This document shows positions 1 to 8,533 of a DNA stretch of 64,000 nucleotides, piece after piece. Origin of the DNA: Microbacterium memoriense (GTDB lineage Bacteria; Actinomycetota; Actinomycetes; Actinomycetales; Microbacteriaceae); assembly GCF_025398275.1 (NCBI RefSeq), contig NZ_JAODOR010000011.1:62001-126000 (forward strand), in the 5' to 3' direction. The translations under genes were made by a program, and so were the position numbers. Position 1 is the first letter of the stretch, and the number at the start of each line of letters is the position of its first letter. The notes below the pieces were generated by a model that searched no databases, had not been told where the DNA came from, and worked only from the letters and a program-made list of their open reading frames with translations.

Positions 1-1
1 G

Positions 2-88
2 CTCGACGCCGCCCAGCGCAGTCTCGCCGCGGGAGGCGCCCCGGCACCCATGAAGCTCGACATCCAGCCCCGGAGGGCAGCCGCATGA
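2..88 (+). CDS. C-terminal end of an upstream gene (partial)
   Basis: An open frame enters from the left edge and stops with TGA at 86-88, overlapping the next ATG in the ATGA arrangement used throughout this operon. Only 28 residues are visible, ending in a basic, alanine-rich tail (PRRAAA). No family can be assigned. By position it is the preceding member of the polysaccharide operon, perhaps a sugar-modifying enzyme, but that is inference only. Confidence 0.6.
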   Translation, partial: LDAAQRSLAAGGAPAPMKLDIQPRRAAA

Positions 89-1083
89 CCCAGCTCGAAG
101 ACGCCCGCATTCTCGTCACCGGTGGCGCAGGGACGATCGGTTCCACGCTCGTGGACCAACTCCTCGTCGCCGGCGCTGCGCACATCGACGTCCTCGACAA
201 CCTCGTCCGCGGGCGGCGCGCGAACCTCGACGAAGCGCTCGCCACCGGACGCGTGACTCTCATCGACGGCGACATCCGCGATCGCGCGCTCGTGGACGAC
301 CTCGTCGCGGGCAAGGATGTCGTCTACCACCAGGCCGCGATCCGCATCACGCAGTGCGCCGAGGAGCCGCGGCTCGCCCTCGAGGTGCTCGTCGACGGCA
401 CATTCAACGTCGTCGAGGCCGCCGCGCAGCACCGGGTCGGCAAGCTCATCGCGGCATCCAGCGCCTCCGTCTACGGCATGGCGGAAGCCTTCCCGACCGA
501 CGAACGCCACCACCACGAGAACAACGACACCATCTACGGCGCCGCGAAGACCTTCAACGAGGGACTCGTCCGCAGCTTCCGTGCGATGCAGGGCCTCGAC
601 TACGTTCTGCTCCGCTATTTCAACGTGTACGGGCCGCGCATGGATGTGCACGGCCTCTACACCGAAGTCCTCGTGCGTTGGATGGAACGGATCGCCGACG
701 GCGTCCCGCCCCTCATCTTCGGTGACGGGCAGCAGACGATGGACTTCGTCTGCGTGCCCGACATCGCGCACGCCAATGTGTTGGCGGCGCGCAGCGACAT
801 CGTCGGAGGGACGTACAACATCGCCAGTGGCACCGAAACCAGTCTGCTCGAGCTCGCGCAGACGCTCCTGCGGGTGATGGATGCCGAACACCTCGGCGTC
901 GAGCACGGCCCCGAGCGAGCCGTCAACGGCGTCGTCCGCCGGCTCGCCGACATCCAGGCGGCATCGCGCGATCTCGGCTTCCGGGCGCGCATCGACCTGG
1001 AAGAGGGACTGCGGCAGCTGGTCGATTGGTGGCGGCCGCTGCGCGAAGAGATCTCGACCGGCCGCCAGGTGGTGACCGCATGA
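85..1083 (+). CDS. NAD-dependent epimerase/dehydratase (SDR, UDP-glucose 4-epimerase-like)
   Basis: 332 aa extended short-chain dehydrogenase. The N-terminus has the Rossmann glycine motif GGAGTIG (residues 13-19), a serine-rich catalytic segment (ASSASVYG, about 124-131) and the catalytic pair Tyr151/Lys155 in YGAAK. These are the hallmarks of nucleotide-sugar 4-epimerases and 4,6-dehydratases. The stop overlaps the next start (ATGA at 1080-1083), so it is probably translationally coupled to the aminotransferase. It likely makes the keto- or epimerised UDP/TDP-sugar that the two downstream DegT enzymes aminate. The exact substrate cannot be read from sequence. Confidence 0.88.
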   Translation: MTQLEDARILVTGGAGTIGSTLVDQLLVAGAAHIDVLDNLVRGRRANLDEALATGRVTLIDGDIRDRALVDDLVAGKDVVYHQAAIRITQCAEEPRLALEVLVDGTFNVVEAAAQHRVGKLIAASSASVYGMAEAFPTDERHHHENNDTIYGAAKTFNEGLVRSFRAMQGLDYVLLRYFNVYGPRMDVHGLYTEVLVRWMERIADGVPPLIFGDGQQTMDFVCVPDIAHANVLAARSDIVGGTYNIASGTETSLLELAQTLLRVMDAEHLGVEHGPERAVNGVVRRLADIQAASRDLGFRARIDLEEGLRQLVDWWRPLREEISTGRQVVTA

Positions 1084-2240
1084 ACGTGCGTCTGGGCGAA
1101 CGCATCAACGTGATGGTCCCCTGGCTCGGCCAGGAGGAAGCGGATGCCGTCGCCGAGGCGATCGCCTCCGGGTGGGTCGCCCAGGGGCCGCGGGTGGCGC
1201 AGTTCGAGACGGAGTTCGCCGAGGCCATGCAGGCCCCGTACGCGGTCGCAACCACGAGCTGCACGACCGCGCTGCACCTCGCCCTCGTCGTCGCGGGCAT
1301 CGGCCCGGGTGACGAAGTGATCGTCCCGTCGTTCTCGTTCGTGGCGACGACCAACGCGGTGCGCTATGTCGGGGCCACCCCGGTGTTCGCGGACGTCGAC
1401 GAAATCACCGGGAACCTCACGGCGTCGGCCGTCGATCTGGCGCTCACCTCGTCGACGCGCGCCGTGATCGCGGTGGACCAGGGCGGCGTTCCCGTCGACC
1501 TGGCGTCGATCCGCGCCGTCGCCGATCCGCTGGGCATCGTCGTCATCGAGGATGCCGCGTGCGGCGCGGGTTCGACCTACCGGGGACGCCCCGTGGGCGC
1601 CACCGCCGACATCGCGGCGTGGTCCTTCCACCCCCGCAAGCTGCTGACGACCGGCGAGGGCGGGATGATCACGACGCAGCGCGCCGATTGGGCTGCGCGC
1701 GCGCGACGATTGCGCGAGCACGCGATGAGCGTCTCGGCCACCGACCGGCACCGCTCGGTGCTGCCGCCGGCGGAGGAGTACACCGAGGTCGGCTTCAACT
1801 TCCGCCTGACGGATCTGCAGGCCGCAGTGGGACTCGTGCAGCTGGGCAAGCTGCCGGCGATCGTCGCCCGGCGCCGCCAGATCGCTGCGCGCTACCAGGC
1901 CGCGCTCGCGGAGATCCCCGGCCTGCGGTCCGTCGCCGACCCGGAGTGGGGGACCTCCAACTTCCAGTCGTTCTGGGTGGAGGTCCTCGAGAACTACCCG
2001 GTCGATCGTGAGGGGTTGTTGGAGGCGCTCTCGGTAGCGGGGATCTCCGCCCGGCGCGGCATCATGGCCACGCACCGCCAGGCACCCTATCGCGATCTGG
2101 CTCCGGAGGGATCACTCCGGGTGACCGAGCGGCTCACCGATCGGACTCTCATCCTGCCCGTCTACCATTCCCTGTCCGAGGGGGACCAGGACCGGGTGCT
2201 CGAGGTCCTGCACCATCCGATAGGCGAGGCGGTCGCATGA
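1080..2240 (+). CDS. DegT/DnrJ/EryC1/StrS sugar aminotransferase (first of two)
   Basis: 386 aa PLP-dependent aminotransferase. ATG at 1080 is chosen over an in-frame start at 1026 because it makes the operon's usual ATGA overlap and begins at the conserved N-terminus (NVMVPWLGQEE). The PLP-binding lysine is Lys187 in FHPRKLLTTGEGG, and the aspartate-rich VIEDAACGAG motif lies upstream. DegT enzymes transfer an amino group from glutamate to 3- or 4-keto nucleotide sugars. It sits between the epimerase and an acetyltransferase, which fits synthesis of an N-acetylated amino sugar for the surface polysaccharide. Confidence 0.88.
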   Translation: MNVRLGERINVMVPWLGQEEADAVAEAIASGWVAQGPRVAQFETEFAEAMQAPYAVATTSCTTALHLALVVAGIGPGDEVIVPSFSFVATTNAVRYVGATPVFADVDEITGNLTASAVDLALTSSTRAVIAVDQGGVPVDLASIRAVADPLGIVVIEDAACGAGSTYRGRPVGATADIAAWSFHPRKLLTTGEGGMITTQRADWAARARRLREHAMSVSATDRHRSVLPPAEEYTEVGFNFRLTDLQAAVGLVQLGKLPAIVARRRQIAARYQAALAEIPGLRSVADPEWGTSNFQSFWVEVLENYPVDREGLLEALSVAGISARRGIMATHRQAPYRDLAPEGSLRVTERLTDRTLILPVYHSLSEGDQDRVLEVLHHPIGEAVA

Positions 2241-2899
2241 CCGCCGGGCTGCTCCTTGTGGGGGCGAGTGGCCTGGCCCGAGAGGTCATCGCAGCGGGGA
2301 TCGCCGGCGTCGCCGGCATCCTCGACGACAACGCGGCCTTGCACGGCACCGAGGTGGGCGGTGTGCCCGTCGTCGGAAGCATCTCCGACGCGGTCGCCCA
2401 CGACGCACGGCTGCTCGTCTGCGTGGGGCCGAGCGGTGGGCGACGTGCGGTGGTCGACCGCTTGCGTGCCGCGGGCGTGGAGGCCGAACGATACGCGACA
2501 TTCGTCGCCGGCTCAGTGCGTATCGGCCAGGGCGTCACCGTGGGCGCCGGATCCATCCTGCTCGACGGAGTGGTCGTGACCGCCGCGACGGACGTCGGCA
2601 GCCACGTGGTGATCATGCCCAACTGCACGATCACGCACGACGGCGTGCTGGAGGACTTCGCGACGCTGGCCGCCGGTGTCTCGCTGGGCGGTGGTGTGCG
2701 GGTGGGTGCCGCGGCCTACCTCGGGATGAACGCCTGTGTCCGGCCGGAGGTCACCATCGGGGCCGATTCGACCGTCGGGATGGGCGCCGCCGTCCTGCGC
2801 GACGTGCCGGTCGGCCAGACGTGGGCCGGAGTTCCGGCCCGGCAGTTGGATACAGCGCGGGCGTCCGAGCCCGTCGGAGTACGGGGAGAGCACGCATGA
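2237..2899 (+). CDS. PglD/NeuD-family sugar acetyltransferase
   Basis: 220 aa. The N-terminal about 80 residues are a small Rossmann-like domain (LLLVGASGLAREVI, the usual start of NeuD/PglD enzymes). The remainder is a left-handed beta-helix with hexapeptide repeats (VTVGAGSILLDG, VRVGAAAYLGMN, VTIGADSTVGMG). Proteins of this family use acetyl-CoA to N-acetylate UDP-4-amino sugars or O-acetylate sialic acids. The flanking aminotransferases favour the amino-sugar substrate. It is coupled to both neighbours by ATGA overlaps. Confidence 0.88.
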   Translation: MTAGLLLVGASGLAREVIAAGIAGVAGILDDNAALHGTEVGGVPVVGSISDAVAHDARLLVCVGPSGGRRAVVDRLRAAGVEAERYATFVAGSVRIGQGVTVGAGSILLDGVVVTAATDVGSHVVIMPNCTITHDGVLEDFATLAAGVSLGGGVRVGAAAYLGMNACVRPEVTIGADSTVGMGAAVLRDVPVGQTWAGVPARQLDTARASEPVGVRGEHA

Positions 2900-4017
2900 C
2901 CGTTCCGTTCATCGACCTGGCCGCCCAGCAGGCCGAAATCGTCGAGGAGGTGCTTCCCGTCTGGCGACGCCAGTTGGCCTCGGCCGCCTTCATCGGCGGT
3001 CCCGAGGTCGAGGCCTTCGAGCGCGAGTACGCCGACTACATCGGCGTCGAGCACGTCGTCGGTGTCTCCAACGGCACCGACGCGCTCGAACTCGCCTACC
3101 GCGGCCTCGGCATCGGCCCCGGTGACGAGGTGATCATGCCGGCCAACACGTTCATCGCGACCGCCGAGGCGGCCTCGCGCATCGGCGCGGTTCCGGTGTT
3201 CGTCGACGTCGACGACGAGTACCTGCTCATCGATCCCGACGCGATCGAGGCCGCCGTGACACCGCGCACGCGGGCGATCGTTCCCGTGCATCTGTTCGGG
3301 CAGAGCGCGCCGATGGTCGACGTGCTCGCGGTGGCGGCGCGGCACGACCTCGCGGTCGTCGAAGACGCGGCCCAGTCGCAGGGCGCAGTGTGCTCCACCG
3401 GGCGCGCGGGGGCTCTGGGGCGGGTGTCGGCCACGAGCTTCTACCCCGGGAAGAACCTCGGCGCCGCCGGCGATGCCGGCGCGCTGATGACGAACGACGC
3501 GGAGATCGCGGCGACCGCCCGGAATCTCGCCGCCCACGGCAGCTCGGTCAAGTACGTGCACGACCGCATCGGCATGAACGCGCGATTGGATGCCGTGCAG
3601 GCGAGCGTCCTGCGCGCGAAGCTGCGCCGACTCGATCGCTGGAACGCTGCGCGCCGGGATGCCGCGGATCGGTACGCAGAGCTGCTCGGGGGACGGGACG
3701 GTGTGCGGCTCCCGAGCGTGCGTGGCGGCAACGAAGATGTCTGGCACCTCTATGTCGTGCGGGTTGATGACCGAGACCGCGTGCTCACCGACCTTTCGGC
3801 GGCCGGCATCGGCGTCGGCATCCACTACCCGATGGTCGTCCCGCTGACCGAGGCCTACGCCGCGCTCGGGCACCGCGCGGGGGAGTTCCCGGTCGCCGAG
3901 GCGGCGGCCGCGCAGATCCTGTCGCTGCCGATGTTCCCCCACCTGACCGCGGCGCAGCAAGCCGAGGTCGCGACGGCGCTGGACGTGGCGGTCGGCACCA
4001 CGCGGCGGGTGGCGTGA
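2896..4017 (+). CDS. DegT/DnrJ/EryC1/StrS sugar aminotransferase (second)
   Basis: 373 aa. Start 2896 (ATGA overlap) is preferred over the in-frame start at 2821. The opening VPFIDLAAQQ is the classic N-terminus of nucleotide-sugar 3-aminotransferases. The PLP lysine is Lys186 in FYPGKNLGAAGD, preceded by VVEDAAQSQGA. Two different DegT enzymes in one operon imply either a diamino sugar or two separate amino sugars. This one resembles the QdtB/WbpE (3-keto) branch more than the first copy, a judgement from motif style only. Confidence 0.9.
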   Translation: MTVPFIDLAAQQAEIVEEVLPVWRRQLASAAFIGGPEVEAFEREYADYIGVEHVVGVSNGTDALELAYRGLGIGPGDEVIMPANTFIATAEAASRIGAVPVFVDVDDEYLLIDPDAIEAAVTPRTRAIVPVHLFGQSAPMVDVLAVAARHDLAVVEDAAQSQGAVCSTGRAGALGRVSATSFYPGKNLGAAGDAGALMTNDAEIAATARNLAAHGSSVKYVHDRIGMNARLDAVQASVLRAKLRRLDRWNAARRDAADRYAELLGGRDGVRLPSVRGGNEDVWHLYVVRVDDRDRVLTDLSAAGIGVGIHYPMVVPLTEAYAALGHRAGEFPVAEAAAAQILSLPMFPHLTAAQQAEVATALDVAVGTTRRVA

Positions 4018-4018
4018 C

Positions 4019-5461
4019 GTGACGGGCGCCGCGACGAGACAGCCCAGCGCGCGCCGCGCCCTCGGCTGGAGCTTCGCGAACACGGCGATCGGCAAGTTCG
4101 GGACGCTCCTCATCGGGATCGTCATCGCCCGGGTGCTCGGACCGGACGAGTTCGGCACCTACGCCATCGCGATGGTCGCTCTCGCCGCGGTGCTCAGTTT
4201 CAATGAACTCGGTGTGAGCCTCGCGATCGTGCGGTGGCAGGAGGATCCTCGTCTGATCGCGCCCACCGTCACGACGATCTCGGTCGGCGCCAGTGTGCTG
4301 GTCTTCGCCGTCGGATGGATACTCGCGCCGGGCTTCGCGAGCGCGATGGGCGACGCATCGGCCGCACCGGTCGTCCAGGTGATGCTTCTCTGTGTGCCGC
4401 TGAACGGCCTGGTCGCCACAGCGGCCGCCGGCATGCAGCGGGAGTATCAGCAGGGTCGGCGCACGATCGCCGACCAGGTGAACACCTGGCTCGGTGCGGG
4501 GCTGTCGGTGCTCCTCGCGCTCGCCGGGCTCGGCGCGATGAGTCTCGCGATCGGGCGCATCGTGGCCGCCGTCGTCTTCAGCGGCATGCTGCTCGCATTC
4601 AGCCCCTTGCCGCTGCGCTTCGGCTGGGACCGCGAGTACATTCGGCCGCTCCTGCGATTCGGTCTTCCCCTGGCCGGCGCGAGCATCATCGTCTTCGCGG
4701 TCGGATATGCCGACCAGTTCGTCGTCGGTGCCGTGCTGGGCGCGCAAGCCCTCGGCTTCTACCTGCTCGCGTTCAATCTCGCGAGCTGGCCCGTGGCCAT
4801 GCTGTCGCAGCCTGTGCGCGCTGTCGCGCCGGCGGCATTCGCACGCGTTCAGACCGCGCCTGACCGCATGGACAGCGGGTTCCGCTCCGCGGCGCGCGTC
4901 CTGATGGCGATCGCGTTGCCGATGTGTGCGTTCCTCGCCGGCGCGGCGCTGCCGGTCGTCACCTTCGTCTACGGTGCCCCCTGGGCTCCCGCTGCGCTCG
5001 CCCTGCAGTGGCTCGCCCTGCAGGGCGCCGTTCGGATCGCGTTCGAGCTGGCCTACGACTTCCTCGCCGTCAAGCGCAAGTCGGCCACGCTCTTGGGGAT
5101 CCAAGTCGCCTGGCTCGTGTTGTTGGTCCCCGCCGTCCTCTTCGGGGCACAGCTGGACGGGATCGCCGGCGTCGCGGCAGCGCAGGCCCTCACCGCCGCG
5201 ATCGTGTTGATCGCCGGGTATGGCTGGGCGCTGCGTGCCGCGTCGGTGCGCGTCGGCACGCTCGCGCGGGCGCTCCTGGTGCCCCTTCTCGGCGGCGCGG
5301 TCGTCGGTGTCGGCAGCGCGGTGCTCGCCGCCAGGATCGCCGTGGACCTGTGGGCCGCGGTGGCAGCCGGGGTGCTGGCGGTCGTCGTCGCGGCGGGGGT
5401 GCTGGCCCTCTCGCGGCGCGACATCGCCGCTCTCGGCTCGGCCCGGCAGGGGACGTCATGA
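4019..5461 (+). CDS. polysaccharide flippase (Wzx/MATE-like oligosaccharide exporter)
   Basis: 480 aa polytopic membrane protein with about 12-14 hydrophobic segments. It starts with GTG one base after the preceding stop. The N-terminus (RALGWSFANTAIGKFGTLLIG, split here by no gap) followed by VLGPDEFGTYAIA is typical of the polysaccharide synthesis/Wzx family. It should flip undecaprenyl-linked repeat units across the cytoplasmic membrane for polymerisation outside. The stop overlaps the next ATG at 5458. Confidence 0.88.
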   Translation: MTGAATRQPSARRALGWSFANTAIGKFGTLLIGIVIARVLGPDEFGTYAIAMVALAAVLSFNELGVSLAIVRWQEDPRLIAPTVTTISVGASVLVFAVGWILAPGFASAMGDASAAPVVQVMLLCVPLNGLVATAAAGMQREYQQGRRTIADQVNTWLGAGLSVLLALAGLGAMSLAIGRIVAAVVFSGMLLAFSPLPLRFGWDREYIRPLLRFGLPLAGASIIVFAVGYADQFVVGAVLGAQALGFYLLAFNLASWPVAMLSQPVRAVAPAAFARVQTAPDRMDSGFRSAARVLMAIALPMCAFLAGAALPVVTFVYGAPWAPAALALQWLALQGAVRIAFELAYDFLAVKRKSATLLGIQVAWLVLLVPAVLFGAQLDGIAGVAAAQALTAAIVLIAGYGWALRAASVRVGTLARALLVPLLGGAVVGVGSAVLAARIAVDLWAAVAAGVLAVVVAAGVLALSRRDIAALGSARQGTS

Positions 5462-6708
5462 GGATCCTCGTGTACCCGCACGACCTCGGGGTCGGGGGGA
5501 GTCAGCTCAACGCGATCGAGCTTGCCGCCGCCGTGCGGGATCTCGGGCACGAGGTCGTGGTCTTCGGCCGCCGCGGCGAACTCAACGGCCGCATCGACGA
5601 ACTCGGGCTGGAATTCGTGGCCGCGCCGCCGCCCGGAAAACGTCCCTCTCCCGCAACCGCCGCGGCGCTCACCGAACTCGTCCGCACCCGGCGGATCGAT
5701 GTCCTGCACGGATACGAATGGCCGCCGACTCTCGACGCCGTCCTCGCGGCGCGCCGCGGCGCCCGTACGGCGGTCGTGTCGACCGTGATGTCGATGGCCG
5801 TCGCGCCGTTCATCCCGCACTCGGTTCCCCTGATCGTGGGGACCGAGCAGATCGCCGACACGGAGAAGCACCGAGGACGCGTTCGCGTCTCCGTGATCGA
5901 GCCTCCCGTCGACCTCGCCTACAACGACATCCGAGATGTGCACGGCGTCGCCGAATTCCGGTCACGGTTCGGCGTCGACGACCGCCGTCTCACTCTCGTG
6001 ATGGTCACGCGACTCGCGCACGAGCTGAAGCTCGAGGGGATCCTCACCGCCATCGAGGTCGTCGGTCGGCTCGCGGAAGAGACGGGACTGCAGTTGATCG
6101 TCGTCGGCGACGGGCCGGCGCGCGAGGTGGTGCGCGCTCGCGCCGACGCGGTGAACGCGCGATGCGGAGCCGGCACCATCGTCCTCACCGGCCAGCTCGC
6201 CGACCCCCGGCCCGCGTATGCGGTGGCCGACATCGCATTCGGGATGGGCGGGTCGGCTCTGCGCGCCCTGGCCTACGGAGCGCCGCTGGTCGTCCAGGGC
6301 GAGCGCGGCTTCTGGCGCGCGCTGACACCCGAGACGGTCGACGGCTTCCTGTGGCAGGGTTGGTACGGCGTGGACGGCGGGGGCGAGCACGGCGTGGAGA
6401 ATCTCGAACGCGAGCTGCGACCGTTGCTGCGCAGTCCTCGCCAGCGCACGCGCCTCGGCGCTTTCGGGCTCGAACTGGTGCGGCAGCGATTCGCCCTCAC
6501 GCGTGCGGCCGACGTGCAGACGCACCTGTATGCGGACGCGATCGCTCATCCGTCGCGCAGTGCGGTGGCGTCCGAAACGGCAGCGCTCGTCCGGTACAGC
6601 CGGTACTACCTCAGCAAGCGTGTCCGCCGGGCATTGGGGACCGAGTCGGCAGACGATTTCAATGCGCGCCCGGTCGCCGGCGCCGCGCGGGTTCGGAGCG
6701 CCGGATGA
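5458..6708 (+). CDS. GT4-family glycosyltransferase
   Basis: 416 aa. ATG 5458 (ATGA overlap) begins the standard GT-B acceptor fold: ILVYPHDLGVGGSQLNAIEL. The C-terminal half has the GT4 nucleotide-sugar region (LVMVTRLAHELKLEGIL; LIVVGDGPAREV). The usual EPEGFG-type loop is replaced by a glycine-rich IAFGMGGSALRALAYG segment, so the catalytic glutamate pair is not obvious. It probably adds a sugar to the lipid-linked repeat on the cytoplasmic face. Confidence 0.85.
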   Translation: MRILVYPHDLGVGGSQLNAIELAAAVRDLGHEVVVFGRRGELNGRIDELGLEFVAAPPPGKRPSPATAAALTELVRTRRIDVLHGYEWPPTLDAVLAARRGARTAVVSTVMSMAVAPFIPHSVPLIVGTEQIADTEKHRGRVRVSVIEPPVDLAYNDIRDVHGVAEFRSRFGVDDRRLTLVMVTRLAHELKLEGILTAIEVVGRLAEETGLQLIVVGDGPAREVVRARADAVNARCGAGTIVLTGQLADPRPAYAVADIAFGMGGSALRALAYGAPLVVQGERGFWRALTPETVDGFLWQGWYGVDGGGEHGVENLERELRPLLRSPRQRTRLGAFGLELVRQRFALTRAADVQTHLYADAIAHPSRSAVASETAALVRYSRYYLSKRVRRALGTESADDFNARPVAGAARVRSAG

Positions 6709-7832
6709 GCCGGCGAAGCGTGGCGACGCCGCTGATCTGGCTGGCGGGTGTGGGATGGGATGAGACGGCCGGCACCGACCGCCGCATCGTCACCGCGCTC
6801 GGCCGCTCGAGGGATGTCGTCTGGGTCGACCCGCCGAACCGGCGCACCAGCTGGCGCCGATGGCTCACCCAGCGAGCGCCGGAGCCGCACGAGGGCGTCG
6901 ATCGCATCGCCGTGCCGGCCACGATCGGCGTGACCCGGTGGCCGTTCCGCCTGGTGTCGGCCTGGCTTCGCACGGCCGCGACTCGTCGCGCCATGTCGCG
7001 CGTGCCGCAGGCGGTGATCGTCATGGCAAACCCACTGGCATCCCTTCCTCGGAACGCGCGCCAGGCGCGGGTGCTCTACGTCACCGATGACTGGGTCGCG
7101 GGAGCGCCCCTGATGGGCGTCTCCACGCGTCTGGTGGAACGTACGCTCCGCCGCAACGCGCAGCGCGCGGACGTCGTCGTGGTCGTCTCCCCGGCGCTTC
7201 TGGATCTCGTTCCGGCACGCATCGGCTCCAGGCCTCGCATCGAACTCATACTGCCCAACGGAGCTCCGCCGGTCACCGAAGGTCCCCTCGCCGCGCGGCA
7301 GCCGATCGCCGGGCTCGTCGGGCAGATCAACGAACGCATCGATCTCGGCATCCTCGAAGCGATCGTCGCGGCGGGCATCCCGCTGCGAATCGTCGGGCCC
7401 GAAACGATGCGGGACCCCTCCCAACGGGAGCGGCTGGCGGCCCTGCGCGCTCACCCTCTCGTCGAGTGGCGTGGTCCGGTTCCCGTGGGAGAGGTGCCGT
7501 CGCACCTCCGGGAGATCGCCGTGGGGCTGACCCCGTATGCACTCTCGTCGTTCAACCGCGCAAGTTCGCCGCTGAAGACGCTCGAATATCTTGCGTCCGG
7601 TGTGCCGGTCGTCAGCAGCGATCTGCCTGCGGCCACGTGGCTCGGCAGTGCGGACGTCGCCATCGCCGCGGACGCGGCCGCATTCGTGCGCGCGGCGCAG
7701 AGATTCATCGAGGAGCGCGCCGACGACGTCGCAGAACGGCGCCGCCGCGATTTCGCCCGTCGTCACGGATGGGACATGCGTGCCGCCGAACTGCTTGCGG
7801 TGCTCGATCGGGCCGGAGGTGCCCCACGATGA
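6705..7832 (+). CDS. glycosyltransferase (GT-B fold)
   Basis: 375 aa. Start 6705 overlaps the previous stop (ATGA). The N-terminus (WLAGVGWDETAGTDRRI) and the C-terminal donor-site segment (SSPLKTLEYLASGVPVVSS) match GT-B transferases of exopolysaccharide clusters. A LYVTDDW segment lies mid-protein, as in GT1/GT4-like enzymes related to teichuronic acid synthases. Sugar and linkage cannot be determined. It is coupled to the Wzz-like gene by ATGA at 7829. Confidence 0.83.
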   Translation: MSRRSVATPLIWLAGVGWDETAGTDRRIVTALGRSRDVVWVDPPNRRTSWRRWLTQRAPEPHEGVDRIAVPATIGVTRWPFRLVSAWLRTAATRRAMSRVPQAVIVMANPLASLPRNARQARVLYVTDDWVAGAPLMGVSTRLVERTLRRNAQRADVVVVVSPALLDLVPARIGSRPRIELILPNGAPPVTEGPLAARQPIAGLVGQINERIDLGILEAIVAAGIPLRIVGPETMRDPSQRERLAALRAHPLVEWRGPVPVGEVPSHLREIAVGLTPYALSSFNRASSPLKTLEYLASGVPVVSSDLPAATWLGSADVAIAADAAAFVRAAQRFIEERADDVAERRRRDFARRHGWDMRAAELLAVLDRAGGAPR

Positions 7833-8533
7833 CACTGCGCGACTTCTTCCAACTCCTCCGCCGACGGTGGTATGTCTTCGCCGGCGTTTTGGCGCTCATC
7901 ATCGTGGCCACCGTGCTGATGGCGCGTGACGGCGGCTCCTACACGACCCGCACCACGGTGATCTTCACTCTGCCCGCCGCGAACGTGCTCACCCCCGAGA
8001 GCGGCGCCGACAGCGAGAGCGTGATCACCTTCGCCGGCGTCGTCGCTGCCCAGATCAACGAGGGACTCGAGGCATCGAGATACTCCAAGAGCGACGCGCC
8101 GTTCTATGGCGCTGGAGTCCGGGAAGGTGTGCTCGTCGGGCTCCGAGACGAGGGAAATCAGTGGGCCACGCGCTACAGCGAAGCCATCCTCGACGTCCAG
8201 ATCGTCGGCCGCACCTACGAGTGGGTCGCGATCAAGCAGCGGTCGATCCTGGCTGAGATCGAGCAGATCGTCGCGAGCGAACAGAGCGGCGGTGTCGCCG
8301 ACGGCGAGCGCATCGTGGCACATACCGGCCCGCTGACGCTGCGCATCGAGTACATCAGCGCGTCGCGAAGCGCGCAGGTCATGGCCGCAGCCGCCATGCT
8401 GGTGGCGGCGGGGCTGGTCGGGTCGTGGTTGGCGGTGTCCATCGATCGGCGGGCACAGCGCCGCCGCGCCCGCCGCGCCCGTACACGCCACGCCGGCGCG
8501 GCGCTTCGGGAACCGAGAGGAACGACAGCATGA
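7829..8533 (+). CDS. Wzz-like chain-length/polysaccharide co-polymerase protein A
   Basis: 234 aa. Begins MTLRDFFQLLRRRWYVF followed by a membrane segment (about 18-35), an external domain, and a second membrane segment near residue 185-205, then a basic tail. This is the Wzz/PCP topology, but it lacks the long coiled coil and any fused tyrosine kinase. It is followed by a paralogue with the same opening. The pair probably sets chain length or assists the O-antigen-ligase-like polymerase downstream. Confidence 0.75.
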   Translation: MTLRDFFQLLRRRWYVFAGVLALIIVATVLMARDGGSYTTRTTVIFTLPAANVLTPESGADSESVITFAGVVAAQINEGLEASRYSKSDAPFYGAGVREGVLVGLRDEGNQWATRYSEAILDVQIVGRTYEWVAIKQRSILAEIEQIVASEQSGGVADGERIVAHTGPLTLRIEYISASRSAQVMAAAAMLVAAGLVGSWLAVSIDRRAQRRRARRARTRHAGAALREPRGTTA

